DNA of 64,000 bases, taken from NCBI GenBank assembly GCA_040954595.2, contig CM082579.2:6076001-6140000 (forward strand). The letters run 5' to 3'. Below the pieces are notes generated by a model, which saw nothing but the letters and a program-made list of their open reading frames with translations, made no database searches and was not told the DNA's origin. Position 1 is the first letter of the stretch. Each line of letters starts with the position of its first letter. Shown here one piece after another: positions 26,781 to 41,234 of this stretch. Source of the stretch: Balanoglossus misakiensis (taxonomy: Eukaryota > Hemichordata). A program made the translations under genes and the position numbers.

Positions 26781-27974
26781 ATGTCGGGGAACTATTATTT
26801 TGCCATAGTTGGCCATCATGACAACCCAGTCTTTGAACTGGAACATACATCACAATCCAAGGGAGTCGATGCAAAGGTAAGAAACTTTTACGTGGGCAGA
26901 AATGACGTATCAATTATGACTCCAGTGGCAGACAATGCAGGTATCACTCAATTCAATTGTTATTATCCACTACCCTTACTTTGCCATGTAATCAAAACTC
27001 AACGAGAGTGGAAAACAATTAACAATTGGTCCTTGTCTTGCATTTGTTGTTCCCCAGAAAGATGACCACAGACATTTGAACCAGTTTATTTCACATGCTG
27101 CGTTGGATCTCGTAGATGAACATATGTGGACTACAAATAACATGTGAGTATACTGGTGCTATTAAGTGTGGTTGATTGAAAACAAAAAATTGTGTTGAAA
27201 GGAAAATAATGCCCCGGAGAATACATTTTCTTACTCACGTTTGAGAGAATTCTAGAGTGGACTGTTATCCTAAAAACAGTTCTATTTATACCTGACAAAT
27301 ATATTATTTTGATGTTTTTTGCCTTCCAGGTATTTGAAGACTGTTGACAAATTTAATGAATGGTTTGTGTCAGCGTTCGTCACTGCTGGTCATATCCTTT
27401 CCACCACTGATAGTAATTACTAATACAGAATTTTTATGAAGGCGAGGAGTAAGGCAATGCTGTCTGACTGAGAGTAGTTTGTGTACAACTGTTCGTGGAA
27501 GTTGTGTGGTAGAATTTCAGATCAAGTTTGATGTCATGAAGTGAGAGATTATTTCCTTAATGATAAATACGTATGCGATTCATGATGCTGCATGATGCGA
27601 AAAATGAAGATGGGATTAAAAACTTCTTTCAGGAAGTCTACGAACTCTATGTTAAGGTAGGGTATGCTCTTTTACAGGGCGATGAATAGTAAGTTTTTTT
27701 ATTAAATATTTGCTTTGGAAAAATCATATGGCTATTCCCACTGTGTTGTAGTGGGTGGTGGTATTTTCAATATTCAAAGTTGCAGACTCGAGTACAAGTT
27801 ATCAGATAGCTCTGTCATTTTACGCAATCACAGTGTCATGTGACTAGTTATCGATCCTGTTTTGTTTTGTTTCAGAATGCAATGAATCCTTTCTACGAAC
27901 CAAACTCTTCAATCAAGTCTGCTGCGTTCGAACGGAAGGCACAGTTCTACGCCAGAAAGTACTTGACTGGATAA
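26781..27974 (+). CDS. TRAPPC2: TRAPPC2 (sedlin), TRAPP complex subunit
   Basis: A small longin-fold subunit of the TRAPP vesicle-tethering complexes, which act in ER-to-Golgi traffic. The human orthologue is mutated in X-linked spondyloepiphyseal dysplasia tarda. Coding exons are 26781-26876, 27058-27143, 27330-27391, 27571-27656 and 27876-27974, in total 429 nt and 142 residues (human 140). The protein starts [19 protein letters not shown], against [19 protein letters not shown] in human. It continues through [18 protein letters not shown] and MNPFYEPNS and ends YLTG. Three introns are GT-AG. The intron at 27392-27570 is AT-AC. The join across it gives Gly-Arg-Met where human has Gly-His-Met. 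The start is fixed by homology. Confidence 0.96.
27392..27570 (+). other. U12-type AT-AC intron in TRAPPC2
   Basis: The intron begins ATATCCTTT, the exact minor-spliceosome 5' consensus, and ends AC. A perfect branch-point match TTCCTTAAT lies at 27553-27561, 9-11 nt before the 3' end. No GT-AG choice here keeps the TRAPPC2 frame: reading through the 5' site stops at TAA 27420-27422, 29 bases past the exon end. From memory, human TRAPPC2 also has a noncanonical AT-AC intron. The position match needs checking. Confidence 0.93.
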
Positions 27975-28546
27975 ATGAGGAAAGACACTCTGAAAAACTG
28001 ATTCATGATTCCAGTGTCAGTCTTTTGAAGCAAATTATTGACTTTGTAGTACATGTACACAGCCAAGGAGTGCGGTCAGTGAAGGAGTTGAACCCGTACG
28101 AGGATCCCTTTTAAACAAAACACGGCGTTCTTCAGAAAGAGATTCTTTGAGCAGTCACTCGCATCATGATTGCAGAGCTGATGTACGTGACATCAAAGGG
28201 GATCCAAACGAGTTATTTATTGTTCACCCTTTTATGGTGTAATTTTATGTGAAACTGGGTAGCGGTGCTGAAAAATGACCCGGAATCAGCAAAGGACACG
28301 GATGAGCATTTGTTTGGTTGGCTTCTGATTGGCTGATGACGTCCCTGTTAGATTTGAACTGTCCAATAAGAATCATGATCTGTAAAAGCATAAATGTTGT
28401 TGGTTGTTGTGGAGAGATGATTTGCAAAGACGAGTTTACTGTCTCCATTTGTTTTTGCGTACAGCTGAATTCACTTTGTTCCATTAGCAGAATGAAGGAA
28501 GTTATTTCTCAAATGTTTGTCTATGTAGCTACTTTTTCCAAGGTCA

Positions 28547-28552
28547 AATAAA
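28547..28552 (+). other. TRAPPC2 polyadenylation signal AATAAA
   Basis: Canonical hexamer 573 bases after the TRAPPC2 stop, followed by a T/G-rich stretch (28556-28590). The interval from the stop to here has no other gene signal and is taken as 3' UTR. Confidence 0.7.
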
Positions 28553-29110
28553 AGCATGTCTCTCAGTGTGACTTACACCCAGACGTTTGTTTTCCTTGGG
28601 GGAATGATTTCAAATATTAAGTTGACGAGATGCGTGGAACACAACAGAAACATTACTGACACTTGGCATGAAGACAACATATAGCAAAATAGCGCCCTCA
28701 CCAGCTGTAAGCACAAAAACTTTCATTCATAATTTAGCGTCAACCTGGTTACCGGGGTAGCTGTAGACAGCTTTCACATCAATAGATAGTGATTGATCTG
28801 ATCGAAGTCGCGTGTCCAAAAGAGAAATCTTGTCTCAGTCTGACTGTATTTTTTGTAGGTCAGAAATAAGTTCGTCGTTCGAGGCTGTCACGAAAGTTAT
28901 AGGAAGCTCCTCAAATGACGCAAACCTTTGCATTTTTTCCATCTGTGCATTCGGTAATGTTATATCCACCAGGCACTGAATTTCCCCGACTGTAGCGGCA
29001 TTCTCTTCACAAAGACAGACGAACGCAAATTGTGCTGTGTGTTATATCCAATCACACGTATAATTGCCTCCTGTGGGTCCACACGGGTCTGCCTTGATTT
29101 CACCTCATGG
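28553..29110. other. Intergenic DNA, no gene seen
   Basis: No ORF with recognisable content and no paired splice sites with coding potential on either strand. Confidence 0.5.
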
Positions 29111-29210
29111 GCAATGTGATTAAAATCAGATGTGTAAGTTACGGCGATGTATTTTACTTACGCAAGTAAAAGACGTCGCCGTACCCTACATCTGATATTA
29201 ATCAGATTGC
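29111..29210. repeat. 100-bp foldback (long hairpin), MITE-like
   Basis: The left half (29111-29160) and the reverse complement of the right half (29161-29210) match along nearly their whole length. Shared blocks include GCAAT-GTGATT / GCAAT-CTGATT, ATCAGATGT and TACGGCGA. The centre TTTTACTTACGCAAGTAAAA is itself self-complementary with a 4-nt turn. Such a near-perfect palindrome would extrude as a cruciform or, if transcribed, fold into one long hairpin. No coding content. Confidence 0.85.
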
Positions 29211-29450
29211 CTCAGGGGCTCAGGAAAGTCAGTCGACGCGCTGGTTCAGCCATCCTCCCAGTAGAGTGAGCGCACGACAATGCGACAAAGTTACAGCTAT
29301 CCGACCACCATATCAAGCAATAAAAACTTTCTAATTTACACATTCATGTCTTTTTTATCGCGGAAAAAAAGATTTATGATTCTGGGCAGTGACAGTATAT
29401 ATAACAGTTATAGAGTTGGCTTGATCTTTACATTTGTTGGTGCCCCAGAC

Positions 29451-29596
29451 TGCTTCAAGTCTCTGTCTCGCGACTGAACCCCCTCGAGTCACTCAATACT
29501 GAAAAAAAAACGTTTGTATGGTTTTTATTTAGAATTACAAAAAAACACGCAGATAAGCCATTCGAGAATACGTGATTTTTTGCTTCAAGTCTCTGT
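29451..29596. mobile_element. Dispersed repeat, copy 1, flanked by a 16-bp direct repeat (possible target-site duplication)
   Basis: The unit at 29467-29580 is about 96% identical by eye to 30662-30777. It is bracketed by TGCTTCAAGTCTCTGT at 29451-29466 and again at 29581-29596. A 16-bp duplication is the size made by LINE-machinery insertion, so a SINE-like or truncated retroelement is a fair guess. No pol III boxes or coding sequence are recognised. Confidence 0.6.
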
Positions 29597-29950
29597 TCTC
29601 GGGTGTCCGAACTCTCTACCCAAGAACACAGAACAGCAAAGAACCAACAAATATAAAGATCGAGCCCAATCTACAGCTGACGAAATATACTGGTGATAAG
29701 GGATTCGGCTGGCGACAGCAACACGCATGTGAAAACCGGGATAAGGATTTATGCTTAGTCCTTGAAAAACATAGGCACTGGATTTCTGATTGACCCCCAC
29801 AAAAGAACAGTCAGTGCACTTCTGCGAAGCTGCAAGGGAGCCACAATATATCCGATGTAAATGTTGTATTGGCGTTAACGTTTACAGGGGGCTCAGATTT
29901 CTGTTTACGGAGTGACGCAAACGGGTTTTCAGCCTTTCATTCCGCCTCCA

Positions 29951-29996
29951 GTTCAATCATAGACAGTAGAGGTAGAAGTACTGTCTATGGTTCAAT
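29951..29996. repeat. Mini inverted repeat with 7-bp flanking direct repeats
   Basis: CATAGACAGTA (29958-29968), 10 bases, then TACTGTCTATG (29979-29989). The arms are perfect. GTTCAAT occurs directly before the left arm (29951-29957) and directly after the right arm (29990-29996). The layout resembles a very small MITE with a target-site duplication. Confidence 0.6.
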
Positions 29997-30661
29997 GCAA
30001 CACAGCTGACAACCATGTGAAACATACTTAAAGTGGAATGCGCCTCGAAAATCTGTCTTAAACTTTCTCTGATATTTTGCTCAAGGCAACTTCAGATTTA
30101 AAATTGATAATAAAAAATGGGGATCACACCATACCGTGCATATATTTTTTAATGACAGAGCAAATTTTTGTCATCAAATTGTCTCAGTTTCGATCTTCAA
30201 AATGGCCGCCAATATCTGTGTTAGGTCTAAGGAGAATATTTACAGTTGCGACTTTCATGAAAACGCCCAGTTTTCTTCTTCGCATTAAAAACAATCACAC
30301 ACACTTTAATATATCAAAGAATTTGGAGGGTTCAAGTTGGAGGACTATCATTCTTTCTGTAAATCTGTCCCCGAAGCGCATAATACGTATGTGGCTTGTG
30401 CTTTTCTTCTTCGGTTCCAAACCTTTGTGTCAGTGAACATGAAAAAGGTCAAACGACAGAATGGCATCAAATAATTTCGACAAAGTACAGTAAACTCGAC
30501 GAGGGTCGTGTTCGCAGACATTGTCGGCTTTCAATTAGAGCTTTGTCACTTTCAGAGACGATATGTAGGCTTCGGGGTGTAGGGCTATAGGTTTAGGGCA
30601 TGGCGGATGTTTACCGCGTGATTGCACCAAATCTCGCGAAGTGAATGTATGCCTGACAAAA

Positions 30662-30777
30662 CTCGCGACTGAACCCCCTCGAGTCACTCAATACTGAAAA
30701 AAAAAACGTTTGTATGGTTTTTTATTTAGAATTACAAAAAACACGCAGATAAGCCATTCGAGAATACGTGATTTTTT
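30662..30777. mobile_element. Dispersed repeat, copy 2
   Basis: Same orientation and nearly the same sequence as 29467-29580, about 1.2 kb downstream, differing mainly in A- and T-run lengths. No flanking direct repeat was found for this copy. The two could also be remnants of a short LTR-like pair, but the roughly 1.08 kb between them shows no retroelement coding sequence. Confidence 0.65.
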
Positions 30778-32013
30778 CGGATTCTTCTGAGCAACTTCAA
30801 AGGAGTTTTACCTTAAGGTTTTCGGTGACGACAAAACGGACAGCGAAGTTTCCCTTCCAGGTTTTTTGGCGATGAGAAAGCAGCAAGTCGATGTAAATGT
30901 CAAACGTTGTTGCCAGCGTCTTAAAAAAACATCGCTTTCCATTTTACTCAATAATTACGGGAACACACAACACACGTTTATTGAGCTCCAACCCTCTTCA
31001 ATCTGATGTTTCCTGCTTTTGGTGGGCCATATCACCGTGGCACCCCTTTGGTTAGTGGAGAGCTTCGTTGCAGCATTTTTTTTCCATCGAGTCGACCACA
31101 TATGCTTTCGCCAAAACGGATGTTACACTGCCCTGTCGGGTTTATGACTGATTCCAGCAATTTTAGCCACCCCGATTGCAAGTTGCAGACCCCTTCCGTT
31201 GGTTACAAGGAAACGATGTGTTGCATCACCTGCAGTGATGGGTGCATAAATTGAATTGAACTTTATTTCACCACAAATATGCATGTGGATATACATAACA
31301 CACAGAAGGTAAAGAGAGATTGGGACAACGAAACATGAACCTCGAGTAGAAATGATGCACAATAAAACAAAATGGTCTTTGGGACCCCTGTTTTTGAATT
31401 CTTCTTGAAGTTTCGAAGCCTCTGTTTCCTATTCTTTCTCCCGTCGATTATCTTGTCGCCCCTTTAGCCTGTGATACAATTACTACAGTGTGTCGTTCTC
31501 TCTTCTACGGCACCCATGCTGTTTCAGACGTCGCGCCGCATCAGCCACCGGTGACTTGTCGATATTCACATGTACAGAAGCCAGCATCATCATAGTATGA
31601 TACACCATTGAACGCCGCGCATGTTATGCATATTGTGACCCAACATTTTCGCCTCGGGCACTGGCAGCGTGGGTGGCTCGTCTCGAGCTCCCGCGACTCC
31701 TCCGGAGCTAGGAAGCACTCACCGATTGGAAACGGAGGCGCTTCTGAATGTTCAATTTCAGAGAGAAATAGAAACGGGATCGAAAATGTGGAAGCTGGAT
31801 GAGACGACGTCACCACAAAACCGATGCTGAAAAGGTCATTTGTCTAAATGTTCGTTTACTCCTGATTCGCCATAGCTTGACGCTGCGAGGAAGATGACAC
31901 TTTAATACGTTGGGTTTAATGGAGCACTTTTCATCGACCGACTGTGATTATCAGAATACATGCATTGCGGTATTAAACGGAGCTGAGCGGGAGCATGCAA
32001 CAGGTGTTCTTCC
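30778..32013. other. Upstream region of the GPCR gene; no other gene seen
   Basis: Short ORFs only, without recognisable domains. CRE-like GACGTCA occurs at about 31806. No clear TATA box or spliced 5' exon could be assigned to the GPCR. Confidence 0.45.
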
Positions 32014-33186
32014 ATGGCAGGAAACGAATCTTCTCAACTTTCTGTTCCATCGCCGGTGTCGTTTACAACGTTGAACGCGAGTGGGGGTCTCTCTACTCCA
32101 TTCTCTAACCTTTCTGAAGGTAGCGGGTTTGCTGAACACGAGCTGTCGCTCACGGAGAGCGCCGTCCTTGCCGTCAGCTCCATCCTGCTGCTGCTGACTA
32201 TTGTTATCGGGCCGGTCGGCAATGTGTCCGTCATCGCTGTTGTCGTCCACAGCAAGATCCTCCGGACGCCCTTCAACGCGCTGGTGCTGTGTCTGTCCAC
32301 GGCGGACTTGCTCATTTGCACGCTGACCTCCCCGATCTACCTCTACATGAACACCATGGTGTGGACGCGCGACAGCTCCAATTCACGGAACAACATCATC
32401 GTCTGCCAGTTGCACATCTTTTCAAGCACGTTCGCATTTGCGCTCTCCATAACAACGCTGGTTGCCATCAGTTTAACCCGGGCACTGAAGATGACAGGGA
32501 ACTGCGGCACAACCTTTCGAATGAAAAGGGTTGTAGCCACGGCCATCACCACCAACTTGGCCCTTGCCTCGACATTCGCAGTGTTCAAACTGGAAACCCC
32601 AAACTCAGCTCTCTTACTTTGCTTCCTCTGGAGGCAACCGTTTGACATCCAGCCGTCATGGTTTCGTTTGAGCCTGGGATTCCTGGTCACATGCTACGTT
32701 TTGATGTCAGTCTCGTATGTCTACGTCCTGTCAAAGGTACAGCGGTCCGTCGGCGCACTGCACCACCAGTCACCCGGCGCCGGTGGACTCCAGCAGGGGA
32801 GCGTCGTTCGCATCGACATCGCCACCGTCAAGGTGGTGGCCGTAATCGTGTGCGTGTTCTCCGTCACGTACCTACCGTTGGCGATCCAGTCGCAGTTCGT
32901 CCCCGCCAACCTGTCGGTGTTGACGATAACGGCAAACGGCATATGCCGGTCGTGGGCTTACTTCGGAAGTGCCCTGAATCCGATCGTGTACATCGCTTGT
33001 TCGCGGGTGTTTTCCGACCATCTGAAGGCAGTCTGTCGGCGGTTGGCGTCGTCCTGCAGAGCGGCGGTGGCAGCAACGACAACGACTGACGTGGTGCCGA
33101 TGGATCCGGCTGCTTGTAACTCGAAAGACGGCGTTGAAAGCGTGTCACAAGTCAAAGACAGTGATGAGAAGGACACGAGAGTTTAG
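32014..33186 (+). CDS. Rhodopsin-class (class A) G-protein-coupled receptor, intronless, orphan
   Basis: A 390-residue seven-helix receptor in a single exon. The ATG at 32014 has a good context (ttccATGg). Three N-glycosylation sites (N4, N21, N32) lie in the extracellular N-terminus. Class A landmarks are G69-N70 in TM1, LSTAD with D98 in TM2, the disulfide cysteine C131 before TM3 and a probable partner C203 in loop 2. FSVTYLP with P288 is in TM6 and NPIVY (322-326) in TM7. A Cys-rich segment after helix 8 could be palmitoylated. The DRY motif at the end of TM3 reads L-T-R-A: the arginine (R156) is kept, but the acidic residue is Thr and the Tyr is Ala. The overall look recalls the melatonin-receptor/GPR84/moody-like orphan receptors common in invertebrate deuterostomes. 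The ligand is unknown. Confidence 0.93.
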   Translation: MAGNESSQLSVPSPVSFTTLNASGGLSTPFSNLSEGSGFAEHELSLTESAVLAVSSILLLLTIVIGPVGNVSVIAVVVHSKILRTPFNALVLCLSTADLLICTLTSPIYLYMNTMVWTRDSSNSRNNIIVCQLHIFSSTFAFALSITTLVAISLTRALKMTGNCGTTFRMKRVVATAITTNLALASTFAVFKLETPNSALLLCFLWRQPFDIQPSWFRLSLGFLVTCYVLMSVSYVYVLSKVQRSVGALHHQSPGAGGLQQGSVVRIDIATVKVVAVIVCVFSVTYLPLAIQSQFVPANLSVLTITANGICRSWAYFGSALNPIVYIACSRVFSDHLKAVCRRLASSCRAAVAATTTTDVVPMDPAACNSKDGVESVSQVKDSDEKDTRV

Positions 33187-33283
33187 TAATTGTCCAACCC
33201 GGTGTTTTCTCTCCACCATCACCCTTAAGAAAAGTTCAATTATAGAAGCAATATTGACATGTCGAAACCATACATTCTGCTTT

Positions 33284-33399
33284 ATACATACATACATACA
33301 TACATACATACATACATACATACATACATACATACATACATACATACATACATACATACATACATACATACATACATACATACATACATACATACATAC
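33284..33399. repeat. (TACA)n microsatellite, about 29 perfect copies
   Basis: Uninterrupted tetranucleotide array about 100 bp after the GPCR stop codon, probably in its 3' UTR. ORFs reading YIHT or MYVC on the two strands are artefacts of it. Confidence 0.98.
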
Positions 33400-36300
33400 C
33401 AATAGACATCCTTTTAACTGCTATTTTAACTGCTAAGAAACGCTGACATTTATTTATCTTACCTGAGACCACCTGTATTTGGTAGGAGTATCTTACATGT
33501 AATAAAGCCCGCAAAAGTATAACCAACCTCTGGTTGTGGCTATACGTTTGAAAGTGAACCAGTTACAGGGACACACTGCACTCCCATATGGTATAAAGGA
33601 CGAAAATAATGTTCGACTGTCTAAAATCCGGTAGTCTCACCTTTATTGAAAAATGTCTTTGCAGGAAACTGTCGGACTTTTATAACTAGCAAAATGAAGA
33701 TTTATTCCCTTAACCCATGCTTTAATGTACATGTTTTGCCAAGGCTGTGATTCCTTGGATCGAACGTTGCAGTTACAGAAAACACCGCGTAACTGACTTT
33801 AAGATCTCAATCTGTGTAAAGGGTGCGTGAAGCTGTCACAACGGTAAGCTACCAGTTTCCGATGGTTATTTGATTAAAAATTTATAATTAAAAACATTCG
33901 CATTCCCTATATAGATATAAATATTCCCATCATGCCCGAGGAAGCATAGTAAATGTGAACAAATAGTTGTCACGTGATATCATCATTGTTTTCTTAACGA
34001 ATTCTATTTTTTGTATTTTCCCCACAACGAGATGAAAATTAAAATGTATACGCATTTCAGTCTGCCTCTTCCCTTGAAATGCATTTTCTGCACCGTTCAA
34101 GCCCCGAATGTTCGTCGAATTTAAACTAGTTAAAACGGAATCGTGTAGGCTGGGGCCTAGATATGTTTTCAATACATGCGATACTCAATTTAGCACAAAT
34201 TCCGCCTTGAATTGAATGTAATGTTTAGGACGTATTTTAATGGCCGCCAGCAGCTTCTGTCGACGTGAGATAATGTCATCCCAAGGTATGACAGAATCTT
34301 CAAAGAAACCGCCGGCTGACAACAAGAAGCTGAACTAGTTGAGATAGGCATAAAAAACTAGACGCTATATGAAACGCGGGGTACACATAAGGCGTGGTAT
34401 TTTGTTGGTGCGCCGCACGGCACAAATTGCCCAATTCCGGATGATTCGTACCCAGAAAATTACCACAATTACCCCCAGCCTCGGAATCCGTACGACAAAT
34501 GTAACCATCTTTTAATTTGAATATGACATATCGGTACGTGCGCACTCAGCGTTTGCATCCCAAAGAGCTCAGCTTCAATAGGATGGAAATCTGTGCTTGT
34601 AAAACGCAACCTCAGAAACGTTGGCATGGCAATGCATGACGTGCACTCACATGAGAGATTGAAGCTCCAACTGAAGGTCGGAAGTCGGGAGAAGGATATT
34701 CGCGCTTGAGGTGCATGGGGATCAACTCTAAAATGAAAATATTGCCATGTTCCTGATATTTTTTATATCAGTGAATTTTAAATACAAAAATAAAGAAAAA
34801 ACAGGTGCTGCCATCCTGTTTTTTTCTAAAACTGGGTCTTAAATGCTGAGTCAGCACAGTTCTTTCACTCATCGTGCTATAACTTTCCCATATTGAAACA
34901 CGGGCGTGATGGAACAATAAAGTGTATGGGATAAATAATAAACTCAACGAACAACGATAACACTGAAAGACACAGCCATCTTGAATCATGTACGTTCTCT
35001 GCGACTAGTGCTCCAATATATCTCATATTTCATTACCATAATGCATAGTTTTGTATCAAATATCATTAATAAACACAAAGCTATTGGCACACGATCCAGT
35101 TTCTTTAAACCGATCATCAGTAAGTGGAAAGCTTTTGCTGCCTGTACCAAGATACATGTATTTACTAAATTATGAAGGTTTATATTGTCTCCTCAAATCC
35201 TCGACTAGAGATTGTAGTACTACCACCTGTCTTATCAGATCTGCCTCGAAGCAATTTTATTTATAATGTTTGTACTGTCTCAAGGGGAAACGAAGTCAGC
35301 AGCAATTCTGAAATCTTCTTGTTGTTTAGCCTCTAAATAAGTAATTCAAAATCTAGGGATTAATACAAGATCCTCGAAAGGCACCAAGTCGCTAAAAATT
35401 CTCTTGAGGGATTATTTACGATTTCTGCAAGTCTGAGAACAAATCGAGGGAACTGAAATCAGAGAAGAAAAATAGCGAAAATTACACCGAGTTCCATTTA
35501 AATCTGAACTTACAAATAAGAATATATGTAATCATATCCAGTACACGTTGTATCATGGACGTCAACTATATAGCGACAAAAACCCGACTTAGAGTAGTAT
35601 GCCCGCCCCGGGTACGGATTTTCAAATATAACGATAATCCCCAAAACCTGTCAATTCTTTGATATAGATGTATGGAGGTGTGTGGGGGTACTTGGCCTTT
35701 TGAAATAGCCTGGTTCTCCCAGTCTTGTTTCCATAGAAATAACACAGACACTGGCGGCATTTCTGATTTGAGAAAATTTAGCTTTCTCGTTCAAAAATGT
35801 GCACGGTATAACTCCCACCTATTCAGGCAAACCTGATGCACAGTAAATGTGAAGACATAATGTTAGAAGATAAAAACAGACTACCGTGCAGCTATACGTT
35901 GTAACTAAACTCCGACTTTGGGCTATTTTCGCAGCATTGTTGTTTTGCGTATCAACTATGTGTTTTGTTCTATGCTAAAAAACCAAAGAAAATCTCAGCA
36001 TTGGTATTTGGTTTCGCTACACATTCTTAATAGTAATCAGTATTATTATTGTTGAAAATTGAATTCAAGTCCGGATCCGAATTCATTTGTCAACAATAAC
36101 AATAGCCGTTACTCACATGCAGGTTTTGTTGAGACGTTAAAGGCTGAACATTTCATAACGCTATACAGAGAAGAACAAGAAACAAGAGTCGATACATGGG
36201 AGAGTAATACACTGAAAAATTGGCCAAAAGTTAGAATTAACTGTAATTGTAGTCGACCATATCTGGTTGCTCATGTTAGCACAAACTAAGTCTTTCTTAC

Positions 36301-36660
36301 GGTACAGTGTGGAAGGGAACGCGTTTTCTAAAAACCTTTCGGCTTCGTTCGATATTTGATCCATGGTTTACTAATCAGGTATGACTAATAACATTTCCCT
36401 CCAGATGCCGCTTATTCTTAATGTCACGGTTCGTGTGCACATCTTCATGTTTTATATATTCATATGCATGCATGCATGACTTGCAATTTATGATACCCCT
36501 GTAGGCCTATGTTTTGTCGCCTGCGCATAATGATATCGAATGTTTTTTTTTTTAATATATAGTTTATATAGTATACTGCACGGGCCGTGCACCACTGTGT
36601 TATTCACCCAACCACCCACCATCCTACCCAAACGCCCGCTTGCCAACCCACCCACCATCA
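33400..36660. other. Intergenic DNA between the GPCR and the TNF-receptor gene
   Basis: No ORF above about 80 codons, no recognisable protein segment and no coherent exon chain. AT-rich around 33870-33900 and 36540-36580. A CCCACC-rich stretch at 36605-36660 adjoins the TNF-receptor promoter. Confidence 0.5.
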
Positions 36661-36666
36661 TGACCA

Positions 36667-36731
36667 TGAGTCATCAGTAGACGTCATCACGAAAATGACT
36701 AATGACGTCATCGCGTAGATGGGGAATCCCC
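36667..36731 (+). promoter_or_regulatory. Promoter cluster: AP-1, two CRE-like sites and an NF-kB-like site
   Basis: Within 65 bp lie TGAGTCA (36667-36673), GACGTCA (36680-36686), palindromic TGACGTCA (36703-36710) and GGGGAATCCCC (36721-36731), a perfect fit to the Rel consensus GGGRNNYYCC. The cluster ends about 140 bp before the donor of a noncoding exon (36871) that fits as exon 1 of the TNF-receptor gene. Motif matching only. A lone kB consensus is expected several times per 64 kb, so it is the grouping and position that carry weight. Confidence 0.5.
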
Positions 36732-36764
36732 AAAACGAAAACGAGGTTCGTCGGTGTCAATAGT

Positions 36765-36871
36765 TTAGCGAGAGCGGACCGAAAGTTGTTGTGGTGACCA
36801 CAGTACACTGAAATTGTGTGTAAGGCGAGGAATTCTCAGCTGTTTTAGATTTTACACTACATCGACGCCAG
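36765..36871 (+). other. Candidate noncoding first exon of the TNF-receptor gene
   Basis: Ends CCAG/GTAAAC at 36871/36872. It would splice to the acceptor ending at 37416 (T-rich tract, ATTCAG), whose exon runs 37417-37545 and holds the start codon. The 5' limit is a guess; no TATA box was seen. Confidence 0.5.
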
Positions 36872-37479
36872 GTAAACATCTTTGTTGTTCATTGGTAAAG
36901 TTCTTCACGACCAATCGCTAGTTATATGTCCCAATAATAACAGTTTTGACTACCCGGAAATGGGATGAGGACTTCGTCAAAGTTCTACTCGTGTGCGATT
37001 TACAAATCAAACTCTTGTTGTTTCATGGGCTGGGGAATGCCAGCTAATTAGACGTTGTTTAAATTCACAAATTCATGTATGACGTCTTTGTTTAATACAG
37101 CCAAGAAAATAAACACAATTCGATATTATCACTGCCGTTTTAACTTTTTTAACCACGTTAAACACACAGGTCAAATCAGGTCACGTACGTGTATTCAGGG
37201 TGATGGCGAAATCGTACAATGTAAATGTTTACCATGTTTTACATACGCCGTGGAATGTCTGGCTAGCAATAGCATGGGTTCAGATAATGGTTGAATTGCA
37301 GAGCAACAGTTTGTTAGAAACAAATCTGTAAAATGCATGTGTAGTTTTACCGAAATATCACGCAAAAGAAACTTCATACATTTCAATAAAATATTCCAAA
37401 CTTTTTTCTTATTCAGTGCATGATACAGATACTGACGTGAAGACTGGATCTGCACATTAAATTTGCTTGACATGCTGAA

Positions 37480-41234
<3,755 letters not shown>

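Noticed and set aside
33134-33526. ORFs rich in YIHT or MYVC
   Set aside because: Translation of the (TACA)n microsatellite after the GPCR stop codon.
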